From Methylococcaceae bacterium (lineage in GTDB: Bacteria; Pseudomonadota; Gammaproteobacteria; Methylococcales; Methylomonadaceae), in the NCBI GenBank assembly GCA_900299045.1, contig OMIH01000121.1, positions 1 through 45,125 on the forward strand: a stretch of 45,125 nucleotides of DNA. The letters are read 5' to 3'. Below the pieces are notes generated by a model. It was not told where the DNA came from. It was given only the letters and a program-made list of their open reading frames with translations, and made no database searches. Positions within the stretch are counted from its first letter, which is position 1. Each line of letters starts with the position of its first letter. The translations under genes were made by a program, and so were the position numbers. Positions 1-10,075 of the stretch are shown piece after piece.

Positions 1-31
1 TTTAAGAATCTTTTTATGGTGCGTTAGCTAT

Positions 32-367
32 ATGACCATGTCAAACGTTGAAATACTCGGCTATTTTGCTGCGACACTCACCACGCTCTCCTTTTTACCT
101 CAAGCGATGCTAACGCTGCGTACACGCGACACCGAATCACTGTCGCTTAGTATGTACAGCGCCTTTACGTTGGGCGTGTTTTGTTGGCTAATTTATGGCA
201 TTTATACCGATAATAACGTCATTATTTTCGCAAACAGCATTACGTTTATCTTAGCGTCTTTGATTTTGAGTTTTAAACTTTACAATACCTTTTTTAAATC
301 GCTACGCCCACAAGCCAAAAAACTAAGACGCACACAACGCAAAAAACGGAAAAACCGTTATCAATAA
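32..367 (+). CDS. SemiSWEET/PQ-loop (MtN3-like) small membrane protein
   Basis: 111-aa ORF; 3 hydrophobic segments with a PQ-loop signature (LGYFAATLTTLSFLPQAMLTLRTRDTESLS..MY) and a basic C-terminal tail. Confidence 0.8.
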   Translation: MTMSNVEILGYFAATLTTLSFLPQAMLTLRTRDTESLSLSMYSAFTLGVFCWLIYGIYTDNNVIIFANSITFILASLILSFKLYNTFFKSLRPQAKKLRRTQRKKRKNRYQ

Positions 368-379
368 AAAATAAAGACA

Positions 380-424
380 AAAAAACCGCCCATCAAATAG
401 CACTCTGAAGGGCGGTTTTTTTTG
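380..424. terminator. Rho-independent bidirectional terminator between converging SemiSWEET and nadA
   Basis: aaaaaccgccc...gggcggtttttttt inverted repeat flanked by A- and T-tracts, between convergent gene ends. Confidence 0.85.
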
Positions 425-440
425 CGGTTAGAAAAAGGCT

Positions 441-1529
441 TTAAACGACGTCAAGCATAGCATTCAATGCTTCTTTTGCAAGTTTAGCGTCTTTTTCTGA
501 CACAGAAATTTGATTCACAACATGACCTTCAACTAAATTTTCAAGTACCCACGCTAAATGCTGTGGATCTGTTCTAAACATCGTTGAACACATACAAAGC
601 ATTGGCGACATAAAATGAACATTTTTCCCTTCCGCTTGGCTTTCCTCATGTAGACGATTAACCAAATTAAGCTCTGTTGCGACCAACCAACGACTCCCCG
701 CTTCTGACGCTCGAACGGTTTTTAAAATAAATTCGGTTGAGCCAACATAATCGGCTTTTTGACAAACCTCAAAACACGCTTCAGGATGGGCAATAATGTT
801 GGTTTCAGGAAATTGCACAAGGAAATCATCAATGTGTTCAGGCTTGAACATTTGATGCACAGAACAAAAACCATCCCATAAAATCATTTTCGCTTTTTTA
901 ATTTGCTCTGCAGTGAGTCCACCCATCGGTTTAGTGAAGTCCCAAACCACCATATCCTCTAACGGCATACCCATGCGAAATGCGGTATTGCGCCCTAAAT
1001 GTTGATCGGGGAAAAATAACACTTTTTCACGACGCGCAAAACTCCATTCCAAAATCTTCTGCGCATTCGATGATGTACAAACAATGCCACCGTGTTCACC
1101 GCAAAAGGCTTTTAAATCTGCCGCAGAATTGATATAGGTGACAGGTGTTACTTCATTCTCTACATCAAGCACCTGTGCAAGTTCACGCCAACATTGATTG
1201 ACCTTCATTAAATTAGCCATATCCGCCATCGAGCAACCTGCCGCTAAATCTGGCAAAATGGCAATTTGGTCAGGACGCGAAAGAATATCAGCCACTTCCG
1301 CCATAAAATGTACACCGCAAAACACGATATACTCGGCTGTCGATTGCGCTGCATCTTTGGAAAGCTTGAGGGAATCACCCGAAAAATCAGCATGTTTAAA
1401 CACTTCATTGCGTTGATAATGATGCCCTAAAATGACACAACGCTCACCTAATTTAGCTTTAGCTGCCACAATCCGTTCATCACATTCTTCATCGCTTAAC
1501 GCGGCATAATCATAAATGGGTAATGTCAT
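441..1529 (-). CDS. nadA: Quinolinate synthase
   Basis: 362-aa ORF; motifs LGHHYQ, GVHFMAEVADIL, PDLAAGCSMADM, HPEACFEVCQKADYVGSTEFI, CMCSTM typical of NadA. Confidence 0.96.
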   Translation of the reverse strand: MTLPIYDYAALSDEECDERIVAAKAKLGERCVILGHHYQRNEVFKHADFSGDSLKLSKDAAQSTAEYIVFCGVHFMAEVADILSRPDQIAILPDLAAGCSMADMANLMKVNQCWRELAQVLDVENEVTPVTYINSAADLKAFCGEHGGIVCTSSNAQKILEWSFARREKVLFFPDQHLGRNTAFRMGMPLEDMVVWDFTKPMGGLTAEQIKKAKMILWDGFCSVHQMFKPEHIDDFLVQFPETNIIAHPEACFEVCQKADYVGSTEFILKTVRASEAGSRWLVATELNLVNRLHEESQAEGKNVHFMSPMLCMCSTMFRTDPQHLAWVLENLVEGHVVNQISVSEKDAKLAKEALNAMLDVV

Positions 1530-1578
1530 TTTATTTAACTCGTTGTGTAAAAAATAAAAAAGATGAAAATATTAACAC

Positions 1579-2979
1579 TTATTCGTCACTATAAGAACTG
1601 TAATGACTAGGATTCGCACAATTTTGGAATCGTGAGTATTGCCCTTGGAACATTAAACGCACGGTACCTAAAGGACCGTTTCGCTGTTTTCCAATAATTA
1701 ATTCTGCCGTGCCTTTTTCAGGACTGTTTTCATTATAAACTTCATCGCGATAGATGAATAAAATTAAATCTGCGTCTTGCTCAATAGCGCCTGAATCACG
1801 CAAATCAGACATTACAGGGCGTTTATTGGGGCGCTGCTCTAAATTACGATTTAGCTGTGAAAGTGCAATCACCGGCACATTTAATTCTTTTGCTAATGCT
1901 TTTAAGCCGCGAGAAATATCTGAAATCTGTTGCACACGGTTCTCGCCACTGGTGGGTGATTGCATCAATTGTAAATAATCCACGACAACCAACCCCAGTT
2001 CACCATGCTCACGCGCAAGGCGTCTTGCACGCGCACGAATTTCACTCGGTGACAATGCGGCAGTATCGTCAATGAAAATTTTTGTACTATTGAGCATTGT
2101 CAATGCCATGGTAAGACGCGGCCAATCATTATCGTCCAAATCACCCGAACGAACACGCTGCTGTTCAATACCGCCAAGTGACGACATCATACGCATGACA
2201 ATCGCATCGCCAGGCATCTCTAGGCTGAATACCGCGACCGGTTTTTGCCCTTTAATCGCAAAATTTTCGGCAATATTCATCGCTACTGTTGTTTTACCCA
2301 TAGAGGGGCGACCCGCTACGATAATTAAATCAGCCGGTTGCAATCCTGATGTTAACGCATCTAAATGATCAAAACCTGTTGATGCACCGGTGATGGTACC
2401 TTTACTCTCAGCAAGCATTTCAATCTTTTCAATCGTTTTCTTGGCGAGTGCGCGAATACCTACAAATCCTGAATCACTGGCTTTGTGGTTTTGCTCTGCA
2501 ATTTTAAACACTTGTTGCTCTGCAATTTCGAGCAATTCCTCAGTAGTACGCCCTTCAGATTGATAAACTGAACTCGCAATTGTGGTTCCCGCATGAATGA
2601 GTTGCCGCAAAATGGATTTATCACGCACGATATTCGCATACGCCTCAACATTCGTGGCGCAAGGCGTATCCTTAGATAAAACAATTAGATAAGACAGCCC
2701 CCCAACAGCCTCCAAATCACCTAATGACTTTAATGATTCAGACAAGGTAATAATATCAAATGGGATTTGTTGCTCTGCTAATTGCGAAATGGCGCGATAA
2801 ATTAACTTATGCGAACGTAAATAAAAATCGCCCTCAGAAAGTTTATCTGCCACCGCGTCCCAAGCGCTATTATCAATAATCAACGACCCTAAAACGGATT
2901 GTTCTGCATGAATAGAATTGGGAGGCGTTTTTAGACCATCAAGCACAGGATCACGCTCAAGTAAATAACTCTCAGACAT
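1579..2979 (-). CDS. dnaB: Replicative DNA helicase DnaB
   Basis: 466-aa ORF; N-terminal DnaB domain (HAEQSVLGSLIID), Walker A AGRPSMGKTT, Walker B VVVDYLQLM, SGAIEQDADLILFIYRDEVY. Confidence 0.97.
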   Translation of the reverse strand: MSESYLLERDPVLDGLKTPPNSIHAEQSVLGSLIIDNSAWDAVADKLSEGDFYLRSHKLIYRAISQLAEQQIPFDIITLSESLKSLGDLEAVGGLSYLIVLSKDTPCATNVEAYANIVRDKSILRQLIHAGTTIASSVYQSEGRTTEELLEIAEQQVFKIAEQNHKASDSGFVGIRALAKKTIEKIEMLAESKGTITGASTGFDHLDALTSGLQPADLIIVAGRPSMGKTTVAMNIAENFAIKGQKPVAVFSLEMPGDAIVMRMMSSLGGIEQQRVRSGDLDDNDWPRLTMALTMLNSTKIFIDDTAALSPSEIRARARRLAREHGELGLVVVDYLQLMQSPTSGENRVQQISDISRGLKALAKELNVPVIALSQLNRNLEQRPNKRPVMSDLRDSGAIEQDADLILFIYRDEVYNENSPEKGTAELIIGKQRNGPLGTVRLMFQGQYSRFQNCANPSHYSSYSDE

Positions 2980-3017
2980 CGTTACTCAGTATGTTAGCTT
3001 AATCAATACAGCGAAAA

Positions 3018-3047
3018 AAAGCGCGGTTTAGTGTTCAAACCACGCTT
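3018..3047 (-). terminator. Terminator-like hairpin in the dnaB 5' leader (minus strand)
   Basis: On the minus strand: AAGCGTGGTTT-GAACACT-AAACCGCGCTTTTTTT, an 11-bp stem with one G.U pair, then a T-run, about 40-70 nt upstream of the dnaB start. Confidence 0.6.
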
Positions 3048-3096
3048 CGTTGTTCTTTTGTTATTTTTATTTTTTTAGAATACTTCGAGCGAGAGT

Positions 3097-3140
3097 TTAG
3101 CAGAATTTTTCACTCTGCACTACGTTGACATTCTGCTAAA
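3097..3140. repeat. Perfect 11-bp inverted repeat TTTAGCAGAAT / ATTCTGCTAAA in the dnaB-terD intergenic region
   Basis: Left arm 3097..3107, right arm 3130..3140, 22-nt spacer; seen directly. Confidence 0.7.
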
Positions 3141-3255
3141 AAATCGCTATCAATTTTTGCATTGACCTTGTTTTTTCACATTAGCGTCCACATAATGGTG
3201 GTTGTGTAAAATCACATTTATCTTTTAAAACAACAGCAATTTTGGAGTGTACACC

Positions 3256-3831
3256 ATGGCAATTTCATTAAGTAAAGGCGGTAATGTTAATTTAAGCAAA
3301 GAAACCCCCAACCTCAATAAATTGGTCGTTGGACTTGGGTGGGACGCGCGTGCAACCGATGGCGCTGGATTTGATTTAGATAGTAATGCTTTTTTAGTCA
3401 AAGCAGATGGAAAAGTACGCAACGACAGTGATTTTTGTTTTTACAACAATAAAACCGTTGCCGCTGGTGCTGTTCAACATACTGGTGATAATACCACTGG
3501 TGCGGGGGATGGCGATGATGAAACCATCAAAGTGGAACTTTCAAAAATTCCTGCCGACATTGATAAAGTGATATTTTGCGTGACCATTCACGAAGGCGAA
3601 ATTCGCAAACAAAACTTTGGACAAGTGCGTAATGCCTACATTCGCGTGGTTAACGAAGAAGGTGGCGCAGAACTTGCCCGTTATGATTTAAGTGAAGATG
3701 CGTCCGTTGAAACCGCTATGATTTTCGGTGAGCTTTATCGCAACGGCGGTGACTGGAAATTTCGGGCTGTAGGACAAGGTTTTGCAGGGGGACTGGCTCC
3801 ACTTGCGACATCGTTTGGTGTGAACGTCTAG
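3256..3831 (+). CDS. TerD family protein (tellurium resistance / stress, Ca2+-binding type)
   Basis: ORF given from 3247 (GTG); [16 protein letters not shown] start at 3256 preferred. Motifs [36 protein letters not shown]. Confidence 0.92.
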   Translation: MAISLSKGGNVNLSKETPNLNKLVVGLGWDARATDGAGFDLDSNAFLVKADGKVRNDSDFCFYNNKTVAAGAVQHTGDNTTGAGDGDDETIKVELSKIPADIDKVIFCVTIHEGEIRKQNFGQVRNAYIRVVNEEGGAELARYDLSEDASVETAMIFGELYRNGGDWKFRAVGQGFAGGLAPLATSFGVNV

Positions 3832-3839
3832 GAAACACA

Positions 3840-4439
3840 ATGGCTATTAATCTCGAAAAAGGGCAAAAAATTTCACTTGCCAAAGAATCAGGCACAACAC
3901 TCACTAAGGTTATCATGGGCTTAGGGTGGGACGCCAAGCAAAGTGAAAAAAAAGGCGGTCTACTAGGTGGATTATTTGGCGGTGGATCTAGCGAAGTTGA
4001 TATCGATTTAGATGCGTCATGTATTTTATTTGCCGGTGAAACCCCCGTTGATGCTGTGTATTTTGGACAACTCAGAAGTAAAGATGGCAGTATTATTCAC
4101 ACAGGTGACAATCGCACAGGCGCGGGAGAGGGCGATGATGAACAAATTATCGTCGATTTAACAAAAGTGCCCGACACTATCACCGCGTTAGTGTTTACCG
4201 TAAATTCATTTACGGGTCAAACATTTGATGCTGTTGCCAATGCGTATTGTCGTTTACTTAATGGGGATAATCAGAGCGAAATCGCCCGCTATACCCTCAC
4301 CTCTCAAGGTTCACATACGGCACAAATTATGGCAAAAGTGTATCGTCATAATGGTGAATGGAAAATGCACGCTATTGGCGAGAACGGCACTGGACGCACC
4401 ATCAATGCGTTGTTTACGCAAATTACCCCTTATCTATAG
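3840..4439 (+). CDS. TerD family protein (second copy, Gly-rich loop insertion)
   Basis: MAINLEKGQKISLAKE, VIMGLGWDAK, KKGGLLGGLFGGGSSEVDIDLDASC, HTGDNRTGAGEGDDEQI. Confidence 0.92.
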   Translation: MAINLEKGQKISLAKESGTTLTKVIMGLGWDAKQSEKKGGLLGGLFGGGSSEVDIDLDASCILFAGETPVDAVYFGQLRSKDGSIIHTGDNRTGAGEGDDEQIIVDLTKVPDTITALVFTVNSFTGQTFDAVANAYCRLLNGDNQSEIARYTLTSQGSHTAQIMAKVYRHNGEWKMHAIGENGTGRTINALFTQITPYL

Positions 4440-4451
4440 TGATTCACAATA

Positions 4452-4913
4452 ATGAAAAAAATTGTCGTATTCTTTCTTGTTTTAATGGGGCTAAACGTAA
4501 CAGCGCATAGTGAAGAAATTGGTGAGGTGACTACCGTTTTTAAACTGCTGAGTCCAAATAGTAAAATTGTCATCGAAGCGTTTGATGACCCTGATGTAGC
4601 GGGCGTTACCTGTCACGTTTCCAAAGCTAAAACAGGGGGCATTAAAGGCGCTGTCGGTTTAGCGGAAGATCCTTCTGAAGCGTCGATTGCCTGCCGCCAA
4701 ATGGGACCTATTGATACGAGCAAAATCGCGGAGTTGAAAAATGGCGATGTCGTTTTCAAAGAAAATCGCTCGCTCATTTTCAAAACGTTGCAAGTCGTCC
4801 GTTTTTTCGATAAAAAACGCAACGTTCTCATTTACCTTGTTTACAGTGATAAGCTCATTGATGGTTCGCCTAAAAACTCTATTTCAACTGTACCCATTAT
4901 GAAGTGGAATTAA
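4452..4913 (+). CDS. creA: CreA family protein
   Basis: Signal peptide then [65 protein letters not shown], characteristic of CreA. Confidence 0.88.
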   Translation: MKKIVVFFLVLMGLNVTAHSEEIGEVTTVFKLLSPNSKIVIEAFDDPDVAGVTCHVSKAKTGGIKGAVGLAEDPSEASIACRQMGPIDTSKIAELKNGDVVFKENRSLIFKTLQVVRFFDKKRNVLIYLVYSDKLIDGSPKNSISTVPIMKWN

Positions 4914-4922
4914 CCCTCTCTA

Positions 4923-4958
4923 CTTTTAAGCGGTGAAACCCTTGTCACCGCTTAAAAG
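4923..4958. terminator. Perfect 14-bp stem hairpin downstream of creA
   Basis: CTTTTAAGCGGTGA-aacccttg-TCACCGCTTAAAAG; perfect inverted repeat but no good T-run on the plus strand. Confidence 0.55.
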
Positions 4959-5187
4959 ACCGCTTAATCATCCCGCTATCCCATTTCACTTCAAAATAAC
5001 ACTTTTTGTAAATCACTCGATTCTGGTCAATTATTCCAATCAGTGCCGCAAAAATCGCAAATCCATGTCACATATAGTATTTTTATAGACCAATAATTAT
5101 GCTATTCTAACCGACGAATTTTTTAATGATGGCCGATAAGTAAAAAGACGGCTTTCCCCATAAATGGACGCCTGACAGCGAGTGGAC

Positions 5188-5658
5188 ATGACAGAATCAA
5201 ATCAAGCAACAATTCAAGCCATTTTAACTGAATTACAAGATAAAAAAGGCGCATTACTTCCCATTTTGCATGCGGTGCAAAATGCGTTGAGTTATATACC
5301 CCCTGAAAGCGTTCCAACCATTGCTGCAGCGCTCAATCTTTCACGCGCAGAAGTGCATGGTGTGATTAGCTTTTACCATTATTTTCGTGACACGCCTGCA
5401 GGTAAACATACCGTGCGTATTTGCCGTGCAGAATCCTGTTTAGCAATGGAAGGCGGTGCATTAGAAACACATATAAAAGAAAAATTAGGCGTGGACTACC
5501 ATGAAACCACCTCCGATGGACATTTTTCACTTGAAGCCGTTTACTGTTTAGGTAATTGCGCCTGTTCACCTGCTATTCAAATCGACAACGATATTCATGG
5601 TCGTGTGTCACCCGAAGGATTTGATGAAATTATTGCCGAGTTAGGAGCGTCTGTATGA
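5188..5658 (+). CDS. fdsG: NAD-dependent formate dehydrogenase gamma subunit (NuoE-like [2Fe-2S])
   Basis: NuoE-like: [13 protein letters not shown] ... [16 protein letters not shown]; immediately precedes the FdsB/NuoF-like ORF. Track ORF starts at 5182. Confidence 0.92.
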   Translation: MTESNQATIQAILTELQDKKGALLPILHAVQNALSYIPPESVPTIAAALNLSRAEVHGVISFYHYFRDTPAGKHTVRICRAESCLAMEGGALETHIKEKLGVDYHETTSDGHFSLEAVYCLGNCACSPAIQIDNDIHGRVSPEGFDEIIAELGASV

Positions 5659-7196
5659 GTATCACTGTTTATGTACCTTGCGATTCAAGTGCTGTCTCTT
5701 TAGGTGCCGATCGCGTTGCTAACGCCATAGCACAAGAAGCGCAAAAACGTGGCATTGAAATCAATCTCGTGCGTAACGGTTCGCGCGGTATGTACTGGCT
5801 TGAACCCATGGTGGAAGTGGCAACGGAAAAAGGTCGTATCGCATTTGGTGCTGTCAACAAAAATGATGTAGCGAGTTTATTCGATGCTGATTTTCTGCAC
5901 GGGGGTTCGCACGCGCTTTCCCTAGGCATCACAGAAGACCTCCCCTATTTTAAAAAACAACAACGCTTAACATTTGCTCGCGTCGGCATTACAAACCCAG
6001 TGAGTGTTGATGATTACATCGCCCATGATGGCTATCGTGGTTTGAAAAATACGCTCGCCTTGAGTCAAGCTGATGTGGTGAAGCAGGTGAGTGATTCTGG
6101 TTTACGTGGACGGGGTGGCGCGGCATTTCCAACAGGCATCAAATGGAATACGGTATTAAATACGCCATCAGAGCAAAAATATATCATTTGCAATGCAGAT
6201 GAGGGCGACTCGGGCACATTCTCTGATCGTATGATTATGGAAGGTGATCCACTGGTATTGATCGAAGGTATGACCATTGCTGGTCTTGCAGTAGGCGCTA
6301 CGCAGGGCTATATCTATTTACGCATCGAATATCCACACGCTTACGGCATTTTAAATGAAGCGATTGCAAATGCTTATGCCGCAAACTATTTAGGCGATAA
6401 TATTCAAGGTAGCGGACGCGCATTCCACTTAGAAGTGCGTCAAGGCGCTGGTGCTTATGTGTGCGGTGAAGAAACCTCGTTAATGGAAAGTTTAGAAGGT
6501 AAACGGGGTCTTGTTCGCTTCAAACCCCCTCTGCCAGCAATTAGCGGTTTATTTGGTAAACCAACGGTTGTCAACAATGTTATTTCTCTTGCCTCAGTGC
6601 CCATTATTTTAGATAAAGGCGGGGATTTTTATCGTGATTTTGGCATGGGACGCTCACGCGGCACCCTTCCACTGCAGTTAGCAGGGAATTTAAAACATCC
6701 TGGTCTAGTTGAGCTGGCTTTTGGCGTTACGTTACGCGAAATACTTTACGATTTTGGTGGCGGTAGCGCAACAGGACGTCCTATTCGCTCTGTTCAGGTA
6801 GGCGGACCTTTAGGTGCTTATTTACCCGAATCACAATTTGATACGCCTCTTGATTACGAAGCCTTTACGGAAATTTGGGCTGTTTTAGGTCACGGTGGCA
6901 TCGTCGCCTTTGATGACAGTGTTGATATGGCTGAAATGGCAAAATACAGTATGGAATTCTGTGCAGAAGAGTCGTGCGGAAAATGTACACCTTGCCGTAT
7001 TGGATCAACCCGCGGTTATGAAGTCATGACCGATATTGTCAATAAACGCGATTTAGACAAAAATATTCCACTTCTACGTTCATTATGCGACACGATGCTC
7101 AACGGCTCATTGTGCGCATTGGGTGGCATGACCCCCTATCCTGTATTGAGTGCGTTAAATCATTTCCCTGAAGATTTTGGCCTTAGCGCTGAGTAG
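5655..7196 (+). CDS. fdsB: NAD-dependent formate dehydrogenase beta subunit (NuoF-like, FMN/NAD/4Fe-4S)
   Basis: [65 protein letters not shown]. Confidence 0.95.
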   Translation: MSITVYVPCDSSAVSLGADRVANAIAQEAQKRGIEINLVRNGSRGMYWLEPMVEVATEKGRIAFGAVNKNDVASLFDADFLHGGSHALSLGITEDLPYFKKQQRLTFARVGITNPVSVDDYIAHDGYRGLKNTLALSQADVVKQVSDSGLRGRGGAAFPTGIKWNTVLNTPSEQKYIICNADEGDSGTFSDRMIMEGDPLVLIEGMTIAGLAVGATQGYIYLRIEYPHAYGILNEAIANAYAANYLGDNIQGSGRAFHLEVRQGAGAYVCGEETSLMESLEGKRGLVRFKPPLPAISGLFGKPTVVNNVISLASVPIILDKGGDFYRDFGMGRSRGTLPLQLAGNLKHPGLVELAFGVTLREILYDFGGGSATGRPIRSVQVGGPLGAYLPESQFDTPLDYEAFTEIWAVLGHGGIVAFDDSVDMAEMAKYSMEFCAEESCGKCTPCRIGSTRGYEVMTDIVNKRDLDKNIPLLRSLCDTMLNGSLCALGGMTPYPVLSALNHFPEDFGLSAE

Positions 7197-7228
7197 CATT
7201 CAACTTAAAATAATGAGGACACTTAAAA

Positions 7229-10075
7229 ATGAGCATTGATAAAGATAAAGATTACGGCACACCGGTGAGTCACTCTACCGACATGGTCAACTTAGAAATT
7301 GACGGTTTTAAAGTGACCGCTCCTGCAGGTACGTCTGTCATGCGTGCAGCAGCAAGCATTGGTATTGACATTCCAAAGCTATGTGCCACTGACAGCGTTG
7401 AGCCTTTTGGCTCATGTCGTCTTTGCGTCGTGCAAGTAGAAGGGGGACGCGGTCTGCCTGCATCATGCACAACACCCATTTGGGAGGGTATGAAGGTCGT
7501 CACGCAAAATCAAAAATTGGCTGATGTGCGTCGCGGTGTTATGGAACTTTATATTTCAGATCACCCGCTTGACTGCTTAACTTGCGCCGCTAACGGAGAT
7601 TGTGAACTACAAGACATGGCAGGTGCGGTGGGGCTTCGTGAAGTGCGCTATAAGCCGGTTGCCACGCATTTAAATGCAACAAAAGATACGACAAACCCTT
7701 ATTTCACGTTCGATCCGAGTAAATGTATTGTCTGTTCGCGTTGTGTTCGTGCGTGTGAAGAAACGCAAGGCACTTTTGCATTAACTATTGATGGTCGCGG
7801 CTTTGACTCAAAAGTGTCGCCTGGGCAAAACGAAGATTTTTTAAGTTCTGAGTGCGTTTCCTGTGGTGCGTGCGTTCAAGCGTGCCCTACAGCCACATTG
7901 ATGGAAAATAATGTTATCGACAATGGTCAACCCGAACACGCTATTATCACAACATGCGCCTATTGCGGTGTTGGCTGTTCTTTCCGCGCGGAAATGAAGG
8001 GTGAGCAAGTGATTCGAATGGTGCCACACAAAGATGGCAAAGCCAATCACGGTCATTCATGCGTAAAAGGACGTTTTGCATTTGGTTATGCTACGCATAA
8101 AGACCGCATTACCAAACCCATGATTCGTGCTAGCATTCAAGATCCATGGAAAGAAGTTAGCTGGGAAGAAGCCATTAATCATGCGGCGTCAGAAATGAAA
8201 CGTATTCAAGCTAAATATGGCAAAGATTCAGTCGGTGGTGCAACATCATCACGTTGTACGAATGAGGAAGCTTATTTAGTACAAAAATTAATTCGCGCTG
8301 CTTTTGGTAACAATAACGTTGATACCTGTGCTCGTGTTTGCCATTCGCCTACGGGGTATGGTCTAAAGCAAACACTTGGAGAATCTTCTGGTACGCAAGA
8401 TTTTGATTCCATTATGAAATCAGATGTTATTGTCGTCATGGGAGCAAATCCTACTGACGGACACCCTGTATTTGGTTCGATGATGAAAAAGCGTTTACGT
8501 CAAGGCGCGAAGCTAATTGTTATTGATCCACGCAACATTGATTTGGTTAAGTCGCCACATATTCAATCAGATTATCACTTAAAACTGCATCCCAGTACGA
8601 ATGTTGCGGTGATTAACGCACTCGCTCACGTTGTGGTAACGGAAGGTTTTGTGAATGAAAATTTTGTGAGCGCACGTTGTGATATGGCGTCATTTAACAA
8701 ATGGCGAACATTTATTGCGGATGCACGCCATTCACCCGAGCAGACCGAATCCATTACAGGCATTCCTGCCGCCGACATGAGAGCCGCTGCCCGTTTATAT
8801 GCAACCGGTGGCAATGCCGCATTTTATTACGGTTTGGGGGTTACAGAACACAGCCAAGGCTCAACCACTGTGATTGGTATTGCAAACTTAGCCATGGCAA
8901 CCGGTAATATTGGTCGTGAAGGCGTGGGGGTTAATCCACTACGCGGGCAAAATAACGTACAAGGCTCGTGCGACATGGGCTCATTCCCTCATGAATTGCC
9001 CGGCTATCGCCACGTTTCTGATCCAGCAACGCATACGTTATTTGAAAAAGTATGGAATACAACGCTAAGTACCAATCCCGGTCTTCGCCTACCTAATATG
9101 TTTGATGCCGCCTTAGACGGAACCTACAAAGGTATGTACATTGAAGGTGAGGATATTGCGCAGTCTGATCCCAATATTATCCATGTTCATGCCGCATTAC
9201 GCGCTATGGAATGCGTTATCGTACAAGACATTTTTTTAAATGAAACCGCAAAATTTGCGCACGTTTTCTTACCTGGTGCGTCATTCTTGGAAAAAGATGG
9301 TACTTTCACCAATGCAGAGCGTCGCATTTCACCTGTACGCAAAGTGATGCGTCCGCTTGCCGGCTATGCTGATTGGGAAGTGACCCAAATGCTATCCAAT
9401 GCCCTTGGCTACCCAATGAATTATAGCCACCCATCTGAAATTATGGATGAGATTGCCAGCTTAATTCCAACTTTCCATGGCGTGAGCTATGCAAAAATTG
9501 ACGAACTCACCAGTATTCAATGGCCTTGTGATGAGAATACACCAGAAGGAACACCGGTTATGCACACGCAAGAGTTTATGCGTGATGATGGCAAAGGGTT
9601 ATTTATGTTAACTGAATATGTCCCTACTGCCGAAAAAGTAACTCCTATGTTCCCGTTGATTTTAACAACAGGTCGCATTTTGGCGCACTACAATGTGGGT
9701 GCACAAACTCGCCGTACCAATAACGTGGCATGGCATCTAGAGGATGTTTTAGAAATTCATCCGCATGATGCGGAGGATCGTGGTATTAACAATCACGATA
9801 AAGTCAGTATTAAAAGCCGTGTTGGTGAAACAGTGATGCACGCGCTAATTACAGAGCGAGTGCAACCGGGCGTAGTTTATACCACATTCCATCACCCCGA
9901 ATCCGGTGCGAATGTGATTACCACTGAAAATAGTGATTGGGCAACAAACTGCCCTGAATATAAAGTCACTGCGGTGCAAATCACCAAAGTTATGCAACAT
10001 TCGGAGTGGCAAGAAGGATATCGCGCCTTTACTGACAACCAACTTGATTTGCTAGCACAAGCGTCAAATGCCTAA
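7229..10075 (+). CDS. fdsA: NAD-dependent formate dehydrogenase alpha subunit (Mo-bis-MGD, Cys-containing)
   Basis: N-terminal [2Fe-2S]/[4Fe-4S] domains (CRLCVVQVEGG, CLTCAANGDCELQ, CIVCSRCVRACEETQG, CVSCGACVQACPTATL), CAYCGVGCSF, catalytic-Cys motif VDTCARVCHSPTGYGLKQTLG, C-terminal molybdopterin dinucleotide-binding domain. Confidence 0.96.
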   Translation: MSIDKDKDYGTPVSHSTDMVNLEIDGFKVTAPAGTSVMRAAASIGIDIPKLCATDSVEPFGSCRLCVVQVEGGRGLPASCTTPIWEGMKVVTQNQKLADVRRGVMELYISDHPLDCLTCAANGDCELQDMAGAVGLREVRYKPVATHLNATKDTTNPYFTFDPSKCIVCSRCVRACEETQGTFALTIDGRGFDSKVSPGQNEDFLSSECVSCGACVQACPTATLMENNVIDNGQPEHAIITTCAYCGVGCSFRAEMKGEQVIRMVPHKDGKANHGHSCVKGRFAFGYATHKDRITKPMIRASIQDPWKEVSWEEAINHAASEMKRIQAKYGKDSVGGATSSRCTNEEAYLVQKLIRAAFGNNNVDTCARVCHSPTGYGLKQTLGESSGTQDFDSIMKSDVIVVMGANPTDGHPVFGSMMKKRLRQGAKLIVIDPRNIDLVKSPHIQSDYHLKLHPSTNVAVINALAHVVVTEGFVNENFVSARCDMASFNKWRTFIADARHSPEQTESITGIPAADMRAAARLYATGGNAAFYYGLGVTEHSQGSTTVIGIANLAMATGNIGREGVGVNPLRGQNNVQGSCDMGSFPHELPGYRHVSDPATHTLFEKVWNTTLSTNPGLRLPNMFDAALDGTYKGMYIEGEDIAQSDPNIIHVHAALRAMECVIVQDIFLNETAKFAHVFLPGASFLEKDGTFTNAERRISPVRKVMRPLAGYADWEVTQMLSNALGYPMNYSHPSEIMDEIASLIPTFHGVSYAKIDELTSIQWPCDENTPEGTPVMHTQEFMRDDGKGLFMLTEYVPTAEKVTPMFPLILTTGRILAHYNVGAQTRRTNNVAWHLEDVLEIHPHDAEDRGINNHDKVSIKSRVGETVMHALITERVQPGVVYTTFHHPESGANVITTENSDWATNCPEYKVTAVQITKVMQHSEWQEGYRAFTDNQLDLLAQASNA

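Noticed and set aside
1198-1416. Small ORF antisense to nadA
   Set aside because: Shadow ORF opposite a strongly recognisable conserved CDS. Similar small ORFs in dnaB (1754-2684), fdsB (5669-6277), fdsA, yejF and secA rejected for the same reason.
5100-5187. Possible structured leader/riboswitch upstream of fdsG (e.g. a Moco-type motif)
   Set aside because: Only a short GCCG/CGGC pairing visible; no match to a remembered Moco or other riboswitch consensus. An Infernal/Rfam scan would be needed.
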